The notes below the pieces were generated by a model. The model had not been told where the DNA came from. It saw only the letters and a program-made list of their open reading frames with translations, and ran no database searches. A stretch of DNA of 64,000 bases, taken from Siphonodentalium dalli. Lineage: Eukaryota; Mollusca; Scaphopoda; Gadilida; Siphonodentaliidae. This document shows positions 33,173-43,376 of the stretch, piece by piece. The stretch spans positions 63,781,094-63,845,093 of the forward strand of contig CP136065.1 of NCBI GenBank assembly GCA_032622095.1. Reading direction: 5' to 3'. The number at the start of each line of letters is the position of its first letter. Position 1 is the stretch's first letter. The translations under genes and the position numbers were made by a program.

Positions 33173-34578
33173 GCATGCTCTACTCGTGAATATTTACATA
33201 GCCCGTCTGTGTTACACTAAATCCTGTTTGGTGATCGATCAACTGCCAATTGGGCCACCCGGTGTACACCACAATTAAGCACAGAGTGTAACACGAACAG
33301 GAAGTTACAAACCGTTGACATAATCTGAACTCACTAAACGCGGTCAGCAGAATACTGCCTGCTTTTAAAAGTGCAGCCAAATTGCATCTGAAGCCAGTTA
33401 TTTATATCGATTACGTTATCGTAGCTAAGAGTTTGGAAATCTTATATTCGGCTGACTTAATGTGCTGCGTGGGATAGTCTAAACTTCTCAGCAGATTTTG
33501 TGAAAATAAATAAGAATACACTCAGTTTTTTTTATGGGAATAAATCATCAAAAAGCTATATAAATATAAAAAATGACTGTAGTGGTATAGTATTTGTCAA
33601 AAATACGTATTAAAGTGTTCTATTTCTGGTGCGGCTGAGCGTAATTCGGGGTGAAATGTTAGTTGAAATGAAAATTCCATGATTAAGGGTGCTAACAAGC
33701 AACATATCCTCGTGCAAATAGGTTCACATTGGACCTAAATATTCGCATATATTGGGCTGATTTGATTATGAAATAAGCCCATAGTTACTTTATACCCGTT
33801 ATTCTGTTGAATGACGAGGTCCACAGCGATTACACATTATAAAGAGCGTGAATCTGGTAAGTCGTGTCGATGAAAAACAAAGTAGATTACATATCTATAA
33901 TGCCAATATAGGCTTATTTCGTATGGAATAAATCGCATACTGGACTGTTTTTAAAACCACTATTTTATGTCCATATATAGCGTATATTGAGGTTAAATAA
34001 TGCCAGTACAGGGGAACCCGAGCATGCATCTAGCTGTGATCATGACGAATGTCGGATATTTGTTTGTTTGTTCATTGTTTTTATACCAAAAGTCGCACAT
34101 TCCTACTTTCGATCAAATGTTTGGACTGAAATGGCCCTTATATCGTACTGGGGATTACCCGTCAAAAATGACGGGTCGTATAACTCTGTCTTATATATGT
34201 CATACAGGACATGGATCGCTATTAAGTTATCATAGTGCTCTCAGAGGCGCCCGTGCTTTCGTTGGCTAAATCCCTGCTAATCGGTGATGGAAATTTCGCG
34301 ACCCTTGGACTGTGCCATGTCTCAGACCGTCTTTAACCGATCAACCTGAAAAGTTGCGTGTCGTAATCTAAGATGTGTCAGATCGCATGCTCATGACAGC
34401 GCGGTGACGTATTTAAGGCGCGTTGTCAATGACACCGTGCTCCATTTAAAACATGTGAGCGTTTCAGCTACCGGTGCTGGTGAATCGAAAACTAAAGTTA
34501 GCAGCTCTCGGCCAATCGGAGTGCTTCTTTTAGCGGCAAATATTCGACTTAAATTACAATATTTGTTAATATACTTAC
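33173..34578. other. probable first intron of the minus-strand Pro-rich gene
   Basis: Lies just 3' (minus strand) of the exon at 34579-34803. Short inverted repeat near 33200-33300 (GTGTTACACT / AGTGTAACAC). No second exon could be fixed. Confidence 0.4.
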
Positions 34579-34803
34579 ACGACCTGTGGTGCTGGCTGGG
34601 TGTACACTGTTTGTTGATATGAAGGTGCATATGCTCCCGCTGGTGGAACAGGGGCGTAACCTGCTGGGGGAGGGCCTCCTGTGTAGAACCCGGGTGGCGG
34701 CGGAGGGCCTCCTGTGTAGAACCCGGGTGGCGGCGGAGGGGCAGACCCTGCAGGAACGGATCCGTACCCAGGAGCAGAAGGGTTCACATATGACATTTTA
34801 TAA
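34579..34803 (-). CDS. Pro/Gly/Tyr-rich protein, first coding exon
   Basis: On the minus strand, acceptor 'ttacctctttcag' is followed by seven bases and ATG at 34796. The frame reads MSYVNPSAPGYGSVPAG, then two copies of GPPPPPGFYTG, then PPPAGYAPVPPAGAYAPSYQ and QTVYTQPAPQVV. It leaves at donor GTAAGT after two bases of the next codon (72 complete codons). Such N-termini precede a C-terminal membrane or lipid-binding domain in LITAF/CDIP-type proteins, scramblases and some annexins, where PPxY/PPPP motifs recruit WW- or ESCRT-associated partners. Which of these it is cannot be told from this exon. The doubled GPPPPPGFYTG comes from a 33-bp tandem DNA duplication (34671-34736). An acceptor directly before the ATG means a non-coding exon lies upstream, or the transcript is trans-spliced. 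Downstream exons (below 34570) were not found. Confidence 0.75.
34671..34736. repeat. 33-bp in-frame tandem duplication in coding exon
   Basis: GAGGGCCTCCTGTGTAGAAC + CCGGGTGGCGGCG occurs twice without differences and adds 11 codons to the Pro-rich protein. Confidence 0.95.
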
Positions 34804-35099
34804 CTGAAAGAGGTAATAAAGAATATAATTTGTATGTATTAGAGATGTTTTGCAACAGAAAAACAATAGAACACAAAACAATATACAAAACAAACAAACA
34901 GAAAAAAAAGCATAGGATTTGAGATTACACATTTCAATTCGATATTGACCCTTGGAATGCGATGTTTAATAACTGTGAACTGCATGCATGTCAAATCGAA
35001 GATATGATACAAGTGAAGCATTATCTTATCATCCAATGCAATATATTCCATAAATAAGGTAAAGCGAATACTACCCAAAAACTGTCTGAGAACTTTATA

Positions 35100-35705
35100 T
35101 TTCTCTTTGATCCACAGGCATCTCATGATTCTCATCTATGATTTGGCAGTTTGGGGCCATGCATGCCTAAACAGGGCCACATCTTTAAACAACAGAAAAG
35201 GGCAATTAGAATTATGTCCAGCAAATCGTATATGAGCCATACAGAACCAATTTATCTGAATGAAAACATACTTAAATTTCATGACGTATAAGACCTAGTT
35301 ACAAGCATCAACGTTCGTTTTAGACTGGAAAAGAGACAATCTTCCCAAATCATTCAATGAACCAGTTGACTATGGCTGACAGTCTGAAAGCATCAACTCC
35401 GAGAACTACATTTAGTTCTGCGTTACCCAAACACATAGTCCCTGACATATATGATATGGATAGCATTGGGTAAAAACAACAAGAAAATAAAATTTCGAAA
35501 CCGATTTTAAAAGTTATTGACAAAAAATGATCTATCACAATACTCTTCTAAAATTAAACGCAACAATATAATTTGTCGAGATTGTGCAGTTATGCCCAAA
35601 TACACGGCATGAGCCCCGGCATTGTTACTTGCTAATTTTGGCTGGATGGTATGTAACATTGGCCTTTACGAACACTGATGGATCTGAACAAAGCGAACAG
35701 CGATC
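35100..35705 (+). pseudogene. LINE reverse-transcriptase C-terminal remnant
   Basis: Shifting frames read LIYDLAVWGHAC then, after a frameshift, QQKRAIRIMSSKSYMSHTEP and IYLNENILKFHDVY. The order (..WG.., Q-K-x-A-I-R-I, H-T-E-P, I-L-x-x-x-D) is that of the C-terminal 'thumb' region of non-LTR retrotransposon (Jockey/CR1/RTE-like) polymerases. Later residues (LPKSFNEPV..) and multiple stops fit a decayed C-terminus. The 5' part is absent, as usual for truncated LINE copies. The 3' UTR seems to continue past the MITE at 35706-36357 to about 36700. Confidence 0.75.
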
Positions 35706-36357
35706 TTAAAGGGGTACTGTACACAGAGATAGGCGATTTTTTTTATTTACTCCCATTGAAATAACTTTCAAGTAAGATTGTGTTCGTGTTATATGAGTTT
35801 CGTATAAACCTCATTTAGCGAAGAAAATATTGATCTTGAAAACAAAAATATTACGATTTCAAACTACGCGCCATCGTTTGACCTTCACCGGAGAAGACGC
35901 AGGTCGCAGGAAGAACCGGAAGTTCATTGCTCACAGTTTCGATAGATGCCTTCAATCTCTTCCATCGAACAATCTCACTCCCTATAAAAATACTTGACGC
36001 TTTATGACTCTTGTTTCTTTCTCCTTTTTCCGAATCGGTTATAACGGGCCTTCCTTTTGCAGGTAACATGTTTTGTTTGCAACTCAATAATGTTCGCGAA
36101 CGGCCGTCGATAAAAGACACGCAACAGATGCGATTTCAAGAACGGTAACTCGTAATGGCATAATTCTCCATTTTATGACTCCAGCCATAAATTATTTTAT
36201 ATTAAATAATTCAATGTTACTTTTACGATAGCCTGTTAACCGGAACTTTTTCAGTAGACATCGTCGACTCGAATTAGTTATTTTATAATATAATATTCAT
36301 ATTAGATCGCTATTGTCACCGGGAATTTATTGAAATTGGGGTACAGTACCCCTTTAA
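35706..36357. mobile_element. TTAA-flanked inverted-repeat element (family N)
   Basis: TTAA + AGGGGTACTGTAC at the left and GTACAGTACCCCT + TTAA at the right, ~650 bp. The flanking LINE sequence continues on both sides, so it inserted into the LINE copy. Frames inside (e.g. minus 35851-36120) have no recognised domain. Confidence 0.8.
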
Positions 36358-36785
36358 AAGGCTCTTAGTTGGTCATATAGTCTAAAACCATAATACTTCA
36401 GCCAGACTCTCTGCACTTAATCTGATACAGTAATATTGGCCCAGTGCTTGGTACAACGATTGTGCATATACGAGTATACTATGTACACCATGTAAATGAT
36501 TTGGATACTCCATTCAGACATATAATTTTTCATATTGTTTTCATGTTTTGAAATGTTACTATATTCACGTTGTCATTTTACTATTTAAAATCATTTCCAC
36601 ACATAGGCGGCAGGAGGACGCCTTATTTGGCCATGCTGCTCATGTACAATATAATCATGTTAACTCTGGAAATTTAGGAAAAGATGCCTAGGCAATATTT
36701 GTTTTGCCTAGGTGGGCGAAATTGGCCTAGGGAAAAAAAACATATTTTACCCAGGCAATTTTGCAACAATATTTCCATTTCAAAT

Positions 36786-37630
36786 CAATAATAACCTTCC
36801 AACCCAGGTATGATATTTTAATATTATATAATAATAACCTTCCAACCCAGGTATGATATTTTATTATTATATAATAACCTTCCAACCCAGGTATGATATT
36901 TTATTATTATATAATAATAACCTTCCAACCCAGGTATGATATTTTATTATTATATAATAATAACCTTCCAACCCAGGTATGATATTTTATTATTATATAA
37001 TAACCTTCCAACCCAGGTATGATATTTTATAATTATATAATAACATTCCAACCCAGGTATGATATTTTATTATTACATAATAACCTTCCAACCCGGGTAT
37101 GATATTTTATTATTATATAATAATAACCTTCCAACCCAGGTATGATATTTTATTATTATATAATAACCTTCCAACCCAGGTATGATATTTTATTATTATA
37201 TAATAACCTTCCAACCCAGGTATGATATTTTATTATATAATAATAATCTTCCAACCCAGATATGATATTTTATTATTGTATAATAACCTTCCAATCCAGG
37301 TATGATATTTTATTATTATATAATAACGTTCCAACCCAGGTATGATATTTTATTATTATATAATAACCTTCCAACCCAGGTATGATATTTTATTATTATA
37401 TAGTAACCTTCCAACCCAGGTATGATATTTTATTATTATATAATAATAACCTTCCAACCCAGGTATGATATTTTATTATTATATAACAATAACCTTCCAA
37501 CCCAGGTATGATATTTTATTATTATATAATAATAACCTTCCAACCCAGGTATGATATTTTATTATTATATAATAATAACCTTCCAACCCAGGTATGATAT
37601 TTTATTATTATATAATAATAACCTTCCAAC
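36786..37630. repeat. ~40-bp minisatellite, left part (~20 units)
   Basis: The unit ATAACCTTCCAACCCAGGTA + TGATATTTTATTATTATATA is repeated about 20 times. Units differ mainly by one or two extra 'ATA' steps (37, 40, 43 bp) and a few substitutions. Interrupted by the hAT element at 37631; the array resumes at 39189. Confidence 0.97.
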
Positions 37631-38152
37631 CAGGGATGGGGTAATTGTAATTTGTAATTGCAATTGATTGTAATTAATTACATTTTTTCAAGTAATTGCA
37701 TGTAATTGGTAATTGAGTTTATTCTCAATTACATGTAATTGCAATTGAAATTGGTTAGGATGTAATTGTAATTAGGGTCTAATTTCAATTACTTCAAAAT
37801 CACAGGTACTTGTTTCTTCTCAAAGTTCTCTTTCATGATTCATCCAATGGTTTCTTCAAATGTTTTTTTCCAAATTTCAAAGTGTAAGACTGGTGACTGG
37901 CTATCACTGTCCCAACACTGAGTTTGTATCCACTGTGTCTCAATGGTGAATTCTGTTGACACCTCCTGTTTGTTTGCTTAAGCATTGGTTAACCTTTGAG
38001 GTAGAAGGCTTGTTTTGATAAATACAATGAGAAACCAACTTCAAATAATTGACAATAGATCACTATAATATATCACTCTTATGATCATGTTTCATTATCT
38101 CCATCTGGTATGGTATATATGCTTTGGTAGAAATTCATACCAACCATTGCTA

Positions 38153-38299
38153 ATGCTATCAACATGTCGACAAAAAATCTGGCAGCATTTTAATTTGCAG
38201 AAAGACACATCATGTCCTATGAAAGCGAAGTGCAAACTTTGCCCAACTGCAATATCCAGTTCCAAAATAGTTACCTCCAATTTTGTGACACATCTGAAG
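38153..38299 (+). CDS. transposon BED-finger protein, exon 1
   Basis: Forty-nine codons from ATG at 38153 to donor GTAAGT at 38300, ending in phase 0. It reads MLSTCRQKIWQHFNLQKDTS, then AKCKLC and TSNFVTHLK. An aromatic W-x-x-F followed by C-x2-C and a later H is the beginning of a BED zinc finger, the DNA-binding domain at the N-terminus of hAT transposases. The final H-x4-H pair is completed across the splice (THLK|RKH). An upstream in-frame start exists near 38081, but 38153 is the better ATG. It sits within the hAT element at 37631-39188. Confidence 0.8.
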
Positions 38300-38643
38300 G
38301 TAAGTTTCCATTTCTATGTATTAGTTTTGTTTAATTCCATTGACATATAACTTCAGTCATATGGTGGTATTGGTATATGCATTGTTTCTTGTCCCTTCTA
38401 ATTTGCAACTGAATGACAAAGTGGAAACAAATATCTGCCTCAATAATCCCCCAATTAGCTGGTGGCCACAAAGGCTAATTAAGTTTATGACTCTAAATTA
38501 ACAATCAGAGTGTTGATTATCTCATTTTCCTTTACAATTGGCCTGGCTGTGTGTCTGACTTACTGAGATAGTCTTATTCCCTTAATAATTAAATGATGGA
38601 TACATGTGTGTTACTAAAATACTCTATTATTTTCATTTTATAG

Positions 38644-38802
38644 CGAAAGCATCATGATGTCTATGAATCCACAGTCACACAAGCACCATCAGCATGTGAT
38701 CAACAACCTACTAGAATCTTTCAGTATGCAAAAACATCGGTCAAGAATGCCAAAGCATTGAAGATAGTTAGCAAAGTTCATAAATCTCTGATATCATTCT
38801 AA
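38644..38802 (+). CDS. transposon BED-finger protein, exon 2
   Basis: After acceptor 'cattttatag' the frame continues RKHHDVYESTVTQAPSACDQ, then QPTRIFQYAK and ends KVHKSLISF with TAA at 38800. The total product is 101 residues. Its first residues finish the BED finger (H-x4-H). The Q-P-T-x-I region is like the linker that follows the finger in full transposases, but the RNase-H-like catalytic core (D..D..E) and dimerisation domain are absent. Such a finger-only protein could bind the element's ends without cutting. That is inference; it may equally be a deletion derivative. Confidence 0.75.
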   Translation, partial: RKHHDVYESTVTQAPSACDQQPTRIFQYAKTSVKNAKALKIVSKVHKSLISF

Positions 38803-39188
38803 TTTCTAGAAGATTAACCCGACTACAAGCTGCCAATACAACACGCTGGAATTGCCAGCTATAAATCACGATTCGCTCAGTTCTACGAACACCTATACTG
38901 GACTCAGTACATTGGCTGCTCTGTACCAAGTGTGCTTCACTGTGTATTTCATCTTGCTTGTATTAAATTTATGTTTTGTTATCAAATAGAGTTTATATAA
39001 ATAAAAAGTGTTCCTACTTCAATGATGTGCTGAAATGTAATTGTAATTGAATTACATTTCAAAGTAATTGTAATTGTAATTAATTACATTGTGAAATAGA
39101 TGTAATGGGAATTGTAATTGTAATTGAAAAATGTTGAAGTAATTGCAATTGTAATTAATTACATTCACAAGTAATTGCCCCAAGCCTG

Positions 39189-40122
39189 CTTCCAACCCAG
39201 GTATGATATTTTATTATTATATAATAACCTTCCACCCGGGTATGATATTTTATTATTATATAATAATAACCTTCCAACCCAGGTATGATATTTTATTATT
39301 ATTTAATAACCTTCCAACCCAGGTATGATATTTTATTATTATATAATAACCTTCCAACACAGGTATGATATTTTATTATTATATAATAATAACCTTCCAA
39401 CCCAGGTATGATATTTTATTATTACATAATAACCTTCCAACCCGGGTATGATATTTTATTATTATATAATAATAACCTTCCAACCCAGGTATGATATTTT
39501 ATTATTATATAATAACCTTCCAACCCGGGTATGATATTTTATTATTATATAATAATAACCTTCCATCCCAGGTATGATATTTTATTATTATATAATAACC
39601 TTCCAACCCAGGTATGATATTTTATTATTATATAATAATAACCTTCCAACCCAGGTATGATATTTTATTATTATATAATAACCTTCCAACCCGGGTATAA
39701 TATTTTATTATTATATAATAATAACCTTCCAACCCAGGTATGATATTTTATTATTATATAATAACCTTCCAACCCAGGTATGATATTTTATTATTATATA
39801 ATAACCTTCCAACCCAGGTATGATATTTTATTATTATATAGTAACCTTCCAACCCAGGTATGATATTTTATTATTATATAGTAACCTTCCAACCCAGGTA
39901 TGATATTTTATTATTATATAATAATAACCTTCCAACACAGGTATGATATTTTATTATATAATAATAACCTTCCAACACAGGTATGATATTTTATTATATA
40001 ATAATAACCTTCCAACACAGGTATGATATTTTATTATTATATAATAATAACCTTCCAACACAGGTATGATATTTATTATATAATAATAACCTTCCAACCC
40101 AGGTATGATATTTTATTATTAT
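39189..40122. repeat. ~40-bp minisatellite, right part (~23 units)
   Basis: Continuation of the array at 36786-37630, with the same unit and the same length variants. Blocks of units carry shared variants (CCAACACAGG near 39930-40070; CCAACCCGGG at several places), pointing to local block duplication. Confidence 0.97.
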
Positions 40123-41154
40123 GTAATTCACTCATATTACGATCATCTACATTCTTATTTATTTTAGAGGATATTGATTCCAGGGGCCTGTTTCATGAAG
40201 CAATGTCATAAGATTATCTTAAGATGGACTTAATCTAAGATCTAAGGTGGGTCTTATGATGTAACTTTTCCGTTTCAAGAACGCGTTTCACAAAACAAGA
40301 TTAAGTCCTACTTAAGTAGTAATTTAAGTTCGCGCGCTTTTAGACTGGCTCTCGACAATTTATTACAGCTATGCACAGCAAATGTTGGTTCTGTGTATGT
40401 TATATGCCTAGGTACAGTGTCTGGTGACAGATACTAGGGCGTGTCTTAGAATAATTATGATATTTTAATGCAAGGGCGATAATCAGTATAATGACTGGTG
40501 CATACTTAACTGCACGAGCGCGCTTTTTAACTGTGTTTTCGCGTCAGACCCCATCCACACATATCTGCATGCTTCCAATGCCTATTTTATACAAACGTAA
40601 CGAGCTCAAATATATTATTTCAGTTATTAAAGGGACTTATACATCGTAACTCAGAATGTGAACCTTCACCCATATAACATGCCACAGCGGCGACGCGAGA
40701 CATATGTTCGCTCCTTTCAATGCTGATATTAGGTTTTAATGCATTATACGTCTTTGAAACATCTATAATACCAGGAAACCGAATATGTCGCCACGACGGC
40801 ATACACATACAATACACCACAATGGAAGCACTGAGCTAAACGCTCTTTATTGATTGCCAACATTCATGGAATACTAACACAAAAGGCTCTTTATTTATAT
40901 TGCTATAATGTGAATAGGACTTCATATCGTGCTCCAAATAGACTTATTTCCAATCTGAGACATACTTGTAGAAGCCATAAATAAATGATGTTAATGCCAT
41001 TTGCTCTGGTTCTGTTGACAAATGTGCTAAACGTCTGTTATAATTAACAAACTGCGTATGAACTTCGAATGTACGTTACGTTGAACGACATTCTGCATGT
41101 ATGTTTTAATAAAAACTACTTCTAATAAAGAGCGTTTATAATTAACAACACGTG

Positions 41155-41240
41155 AACAGACGGCCGGTTCACAGGCCCCTGTGGAAAATTATTGGTATTT
41201 TAGTAATTCCCCCAGGGGTCTGTGGGCCGGTTCACATTGA
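41155..41240. repeat. nested small hairpin element
   Basis: GGCCGGTTCACAGGCCCCTG faces CAGGGGTCTGTGGGCCGGTT, with a short AT loop containing AAATTATTGG / AATTCCCC. Confidence 0.85.
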
Positions 41241-41454
41241 TATTATATGTTCTTTCGCGGATCCCGGTGTGCCCGCGCGGTCCGTATACTATATACATGC
41301 TATATATCTTTTTATTTCATAGTTAATAGATTATGATAATATACATAATAATAATAAAATAACATATATTATGTATTATTATCTTGCCGATATATATACG
41401 GGGTACATATACAATACATTTTACAATCAAATTATAACATAATAATATAGAAAG

Positions 41455-41490
41455 GCAAGTAAATAATAATAATAATAATAATAATAATAG
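41455..41490. repeat. (AAT)n microsatellite
   Basis: About ten uninterrupted ATA/AAT steps. Confidence 0.95.
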
Positions 41491-42080
41491 CTGACATAAG
41501 CATTTATAAAAAAAAAATGAGTATAAATCATTCACTATTATCCTCGATGTGAAAATGTTGGGACTAATTGTCTCAACATGATTATTGTCTACAGTGCGAT
41601 TGGGTGATTTGAATCGCAAATGATGTTCAACTCTATGTAAATATATTCTTTTTGTAACAGCAATTAGACATGTATATATATAGTCCGGTCTTGGCGGTTT
41701 ACAGTTAGTAGCGGACACCCCGCCAATCTTGCAACCACTGGTCACGTCACTGCTATAGCTTACCAGTTGGTTATTAATTACTACCATTTCTGAAACACCC
41801 CTCCGTGCTAGCAAGGTGTTATTCTGTTAAATGTGTTTATAATAATATATACATGAACTAAATCCCATCCACATTCGGACCAACTGCGGATCACAACGTA
41901 TGTCTTAACTTTAAGATTATCTTATGACACCTCACACCAGTCTTAAAGTTAAGACCATCTTAGGTTAAGACTTTGTTCGTGAAACGCACATATGACTGAA
42001 GTTTGAACTTATGACCATCTTAAGTCCCAACTATGTCATAAGTTGCCTTCATGAAACAGGGCCCAGGCCACTATACTCAG

Positions 42081-42195
42081 TATATATGCACAATTTCCCA
42101 ACCATCTTCTAAGCGTGTCCTTATAGTTAATGCCCCAGTGCCATTGATGGAAGAGAGGAAGGAAGTCATTGATGCTATTGTTAATCTGTTGGACG
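42081..42195 (+). CDS. unidentified exon (Val/Leu/Glu-rich)
   Basis: Acceptor 'ctatactcag', then 38 codons including SSKRVLIVNAPVPLMEERKE and VIDAIVNLLD, then a possible donor GTATAT. The frame stays open further (GICTEEQGVRKK) into a C/T-rich repeat, so the true 3' border is uncertain. The alternating hydrophobic and charged pattern (K-R-V-L-I-V-N-A-P-V-P, then an amphipathic helix) looks genuinely coding and unlike the surrounding repeats. Probably the same gene as the exon at 42970-43092 on the same strand. No family recognised. The transposon at 40183-42064 ends only ~16 bp upstream of this acceptor. Confidence 0.5.
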
Positions 42196-42239
42196 GTATA
42201 TGTACAGAAGAGCAGGGGGTCCGAAAAAAGTGCCATGAC

Positions 42240-42425
42240 AGTAGGCTGAATTTTTTTTCCGCCTCTTGGGTACCCACCACCCCCCTATTTGAAGGAATTT
42301 TTTTTTTCAATTTCATGCGGGGTACCCACCCCCTTTTTACCTCCAAATCCAGCCAAATCACCCCTTATTTGAAGGAAAAAAAATTCCAATTTCATGCAAG
42401 GTACCCACCCACGTTTTACCTAAAA
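42240..42425. repeat. C/T-rich low-complexity repeat
   Basis: 'GGTACCCACC' and 'tatttgaagga' with T-runs repeated three times; related in reverse complement to the G-rich blocks at 7040-7575. Confidence 0.7.
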
Positions 42426-42969
42426 ATCTGTAGTCTCACACCATTTAGGCTTGGTATTTGTTTCAGTTATAAAGTCTGAGAACAGATAAGAATCGTATAA
42501 ACCTGCAGCACCCATTGTTATCATGTTTGTGTTTGTTTATCGATTGATTCATGACTTGTAAACAAGTTATATGAACATTTTACCATATTTCCAATGCTTG
42601 TCTGTAATCACTTTAAATTCAACTGTATCGAAAATATAAAATACAAATTTAGGCAAAACATTTATGCTAAATAGTAATGGACCCACACGATCTTATACCA
42701 TCTGACAACATGGCTTTTAACAGATTGATCAGCATGCATATGGCTTTGATGTGAAATTGTGTCCAAAAAAAAATAAATAAATTTAAACTAAAAAATCAAA
42801 AAAAAATCTGGATGTGGCTTTAAATAGCATTCAATACTTTCTAGCATGATGGGATTTCCATGTTTTGCCTCTTATGCTGTCTGATCAAGTCTAAGGGTGG
42901 ATACACACATGCATGTACATGTAATATATGTAATTATCGTGTATTTGGCGTTTTACATGGATCATACAG

Positions 42970-43092
42970 ACAATGCAATATGTGTCCACTGACAATCCAA
43001 TCATTGCCGACGTGTTGACTGCACTTGGTTCTAGTTCCAATAGACCATTTCCGAGTTACAATAAATTGAAAGCTAGCTCTTCTGTGTTGGAG
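42970..43092 (+). CDS. unidentified exon, companion of 42081
   Basis: A 41-codon exon from acceptor 'ggatcatacag' to donor GTGAGA, phase 0 at both ends. It reads TMQYVSTDNPIIADVLTALG then SSSNRPFPSYNKLKASSSVL E. Complex, uncharged-Ser-rich and clearly unlike background translation. An ATG at 42973 could also make it a first coding exon. The phase does not fit the phase-1 end proposed for 42195, so either an intervening exon exists or the first exon uses another donor. Further exons to the right are obscured by the family I insertion. Product unknown. Confidence 0.55.
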
Positions 43093-43376
43093 GTGAGAAA
43101 CAGACATCACGTTACAGCAATGTAAGGTTCTTTTTGTAAACAGATCGCAGCGAAATGTCATTAACATAATTGTGAAAATAATAGCTACAAAATGCTGATT
43201 TTCCTAAATTTATTACAAATACACATAAGTGACCCACGAAAAAGCACTTTAGACAGTGATTTATTGTGTTGTGTACAATAGATGAATTCCCTGTTTGTCT
43301 TGCAAATAATCAAGTTGTCTGTCGAGGCACAGGTAGCCTATAATTATGTTCCATTATATACATAAATCTCTATTAT

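Larger units (their letters stand above)
37631..39188. mobile_element. hAT-superfamily transposon, 1,558 bp, non-autonomous
   Basis: The ends are CAGGGATGGGGTAATTG and, inverted, CAGGCTTGGGGCAATTAC: ~16-bp terminal repeats with the CAG start typical of hAT. Exact 8-bp target duplications CTTCCAAC flank it (37623-37630 and 39189-39196). Subterminal regions are packed with TAATTGTAATTG-type motifs in both orientations, as expected for transposase binding. It encodes a short spliced BED-finger protein but no catalytic domain. Confidence 0.95.
40183..42064. mobile_element. DNA transposon with GGGCCTGTTTCATGAA ends
   Basis: The left end GGGGCCTGTTTCATGAAG is mirrored by CTTCATGAAACAGGGCCC. Inner arms share TGTCATAAG and CTTAAGATGG phrases. 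Ends of this type occur in PIF/Harbinger- or ISL2EU-like elements; the assignment is from memory. No intact transposase was seen: a 163-codon minus-strand frame (41323-41814) is low-complexity. A small nested hairpin lies at 41155-41240. Confidence 0.75.

Noticed and set aside
36786-40122. CRISPR-like direct repeats
   Set aside because: Units abut with no unique spacers, and the context is eukaryotic; it is a minisatellite.
41323-41814. 163-codon minus-strand frame
   Set aside because: The middle is an (AAT)n/poly-A translation (runs of Leu) and the first residues overlap transposon sequence; no family signature.
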